Assembly (NCBI GenBank): GCA_016218635.1
Contig: JACRDJ010000056.1
Span: forward strand, 1-6,459
Reading direction: 5' to 3'
DNA length: 6,459 nt
Source: Candidatus Iainarchaeum sp.
Lineage (GTDB): Archaea; Iainarchaeota; Iainarchaeia; Iainarchaeales; JAFGBZ01
How positions within the stretch are numbered: the first letter of the stretch is position 1; the number at the start of each line of letters is the position of its first letter. Below, one piece after another: positions 5,994-6,459 of this stretch. The notes beneath the pieces are model-generated. The model searched no databases. It saw only the letters and a list, made by a program, of their open reading frames with translations, and was not told the origin of the DNA. Position numbers and translations under genes: made by a program.

Positions 5994-6008
5994 CACCGCG
6001 GTTTTGAA

Positions 6009-6230
6009 TCAGTCTTCCACAAAAATGCAGGGAACCGGACAGGAATTGGCGGCTTCCTTGTTGGCTTTAACGCTCTTTTCGTCTTTAACTTCAATGACCT
6101 GTTTTTCGCCTTCCATCCGGTTTCCTTTCAGGTGCGATTTGTCCCCGTTCATTTCCCAGAATTCGGGGGAAATGGCCGCACAGGCCCCGCAGCCAATGCA
6201 GTCTTTAACCACGTGAACGACTTTAGCCAT
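6009..6230 (-). CDS. Small ferredoxin with one [4Fe-4S] cluster
   Basis: This is a soluble electron carrier of 73 aa. The cluster ligands are C11, C14 and C17 in DCIGCGACAA, plus C64 in the C-terminal SCP motif. The conserved opening VVHVVKDCIGCGAC, the EFW block at 23-25 and the end IFVED fit one-cluster ferredoxins of archaea and many bacteria (about 60-80 aa). The middle (28-60) is Lys/Glu rich and replaces the second cluster site. An extra cysteine, C68, sits four residues after the last ligand. I chose ATG 6230 because it is 23 nt downstream of the TATA box; an earlier in-frame ATG at 6254 lies inside that box and so cannot be in the mRNA. The redox partner is not indicated by neighbours. 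It is convergent with the PAC2 gene, with a 62-bp gap. Confidence 0.9.
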   Translation of the reverse strand: MAKVVHVVKDCIGCGACAAISPEFWEMNGDKSHLKGNRMEGEKQVIEVKDEKSVKANKEAANSCPVPCIFVED

Positions 6231-6252
6231 AATCTTCCCTTTCAGCACAATC

Positions 6253-6260
6253 ATTATAAA
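6253..6260 (-). promoter_or_regulatory. TATA box of the ferredoxin gene
   Basis: On the minus strand TTTATAAT is at -30 to -23 from the ATG at 6230, which gives a leaderless mRNA and decides the start codon. Confidence 0.65.
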
Positions 6261-6302
6261 GGAATTGAAACAAAAACCAAACGAAGAGAAACCGCGGGAT
6301 TC

Positions 6303-6310
6303 TTTAAAAA
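6303..6310 (+). promoter_or_regulatory. TATA box of the gene at the right edge
   Basis: TTTAAAAA is at -29 to -22 from the ATG at 6332. It sits 42 bp from the divergent ferredoxin TATA box. Confidence 0.55.
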
Positions 6311-6331
6311 ATATTCCATTCTAATCAACCC

Positions 6332-6459
6332 ATGAAACGAAAAGCGCTTTTGAAGGTCTTAAACGGACTTTCCCGGCGCACCATTAATCCCTCCCTGGCC
6401 CGCCTGCATGAACACCAGGGGCGCCTCAACGCCCGAGCCACCGCCCGGAGTTCTGGGCG
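6332..6459 (+). CDS. Start of an unrecognised basic protein, cut by the window edge
   Basis: An open frame starts at ATG 6332 and runs off the window after 42 codons. It opens MKRKALLKVLNGLSRRTINP and continues with an Arg- and His-rich segment (LARLHEHQGRLNARATAR). There is no signal peptide or membrane segment in this part, and the charge is strongly positive. I do not recognise the family. The TATA box at -29 to -22 supports this start and implies a leaderless transcript. Full length and function cannot be judged. Confidence 0.55.
   Translation, partial: MKRKALLKVLNGLSRRTINPSLARLHEHQGRLNARATARSSG

Noticed and set aside
848..6180. Recurrent GAATTCGGGGGAA-like strings (near 848, 2137 and 6158)
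   Set aside because: They fall within coding sequence in different genes, are short, and fit shared codon preferences rather than a dispersed repeat.
6231..6254. Earlier ferredoxin start at 6254
   Set aside because: That ATG lies inside the TATA box, upstream of the predicted transcript start, and adds residues not typical of the family.
1..6459. CRISPR array, insertion sequence, defence island or prophage
   Set aside because: No regularly spaced repeats, terminal inverted repeats, transposase, integrase or toxin-antitoxin signature was seen; the genes are chromosomal housekeeping genes.

Overview
The window reads as a piece of an archaeal chromosome. It begins with the C-terminal end of a transcription factor B gene. 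It then carries RNase HII, a ScpB-like protein, a PAC2-family proteasome chaperone and a small ferredoxin. Six genes have an archaeal TATA box at nearly the same distance (about 22-30 nt) upstream of the ATG, the signature of leaderless transcripts. Base composition looks balanced to slightly GC-rich. A DPANN-type lineage (for example Diapherotrites or a relative) is plausible from the gene mix, but nothing seen here fixes the phylum. No mobile element, CRISPR array, tRNA or rRNA gene was found, and no gene-free stretch exceeds 300 bases.

Layout. Positions 1-58 (+): tail of tfb, then a T-rich terminator. Positions 127-228 (+): an unrecognised 33-aa leaderless gene. Positions 229-354: a perfect 17-bp palindrome and the rnhB promoter. 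Positions 355-1686 (+): an operon of rnhB (RNase HII) and a class I methyltransferase of unknown substrate, separated by 3 nt. Positions 1731-1841 (+): a second unrecognised basic mini-gene (36 aa), convergent with and overlapping the end of scpB. Positions 5106 down to 1824 (-): an operon of leuS (leucyl-tRNA synthetase) followed by scpB, separated by 4 nt. Positions 5107-5187: a compact divergent promoter region. Positions 5188-5946 (+): PAC2 proteasome assembly chaperone. Positions 6230 down to 6009 (-): a one-cluster ferredoxin. Positions 6332-6459 (+): the 5' end of an unrecognised gene.

How the genes fit together. This is mainly housekeeping: transcription initiation (TFB), removal of RNA from DNA (RNase HII), leucine charging, chromosome condensation (ScpB), proteasome assembly and electron transfer. 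First genes of transcripts are leaderless, while the second genes (methyltransferase, scpB) have Shine-Dalgarno-like sites inside the preceding gene.

The most interesting points are: LeuRS looks like a chimera, with a bacterial-type catalytic and editing body and an archaeal-type C-terminal tRNA-binding tail; the PAC2 protein ends in Ile-Tyr-Thr, a possible HbYX proteasome-docking tail; and two tiny basic genes have well-placed promoters but no recognisable family. I do not see a wholly new multi-gene system here.
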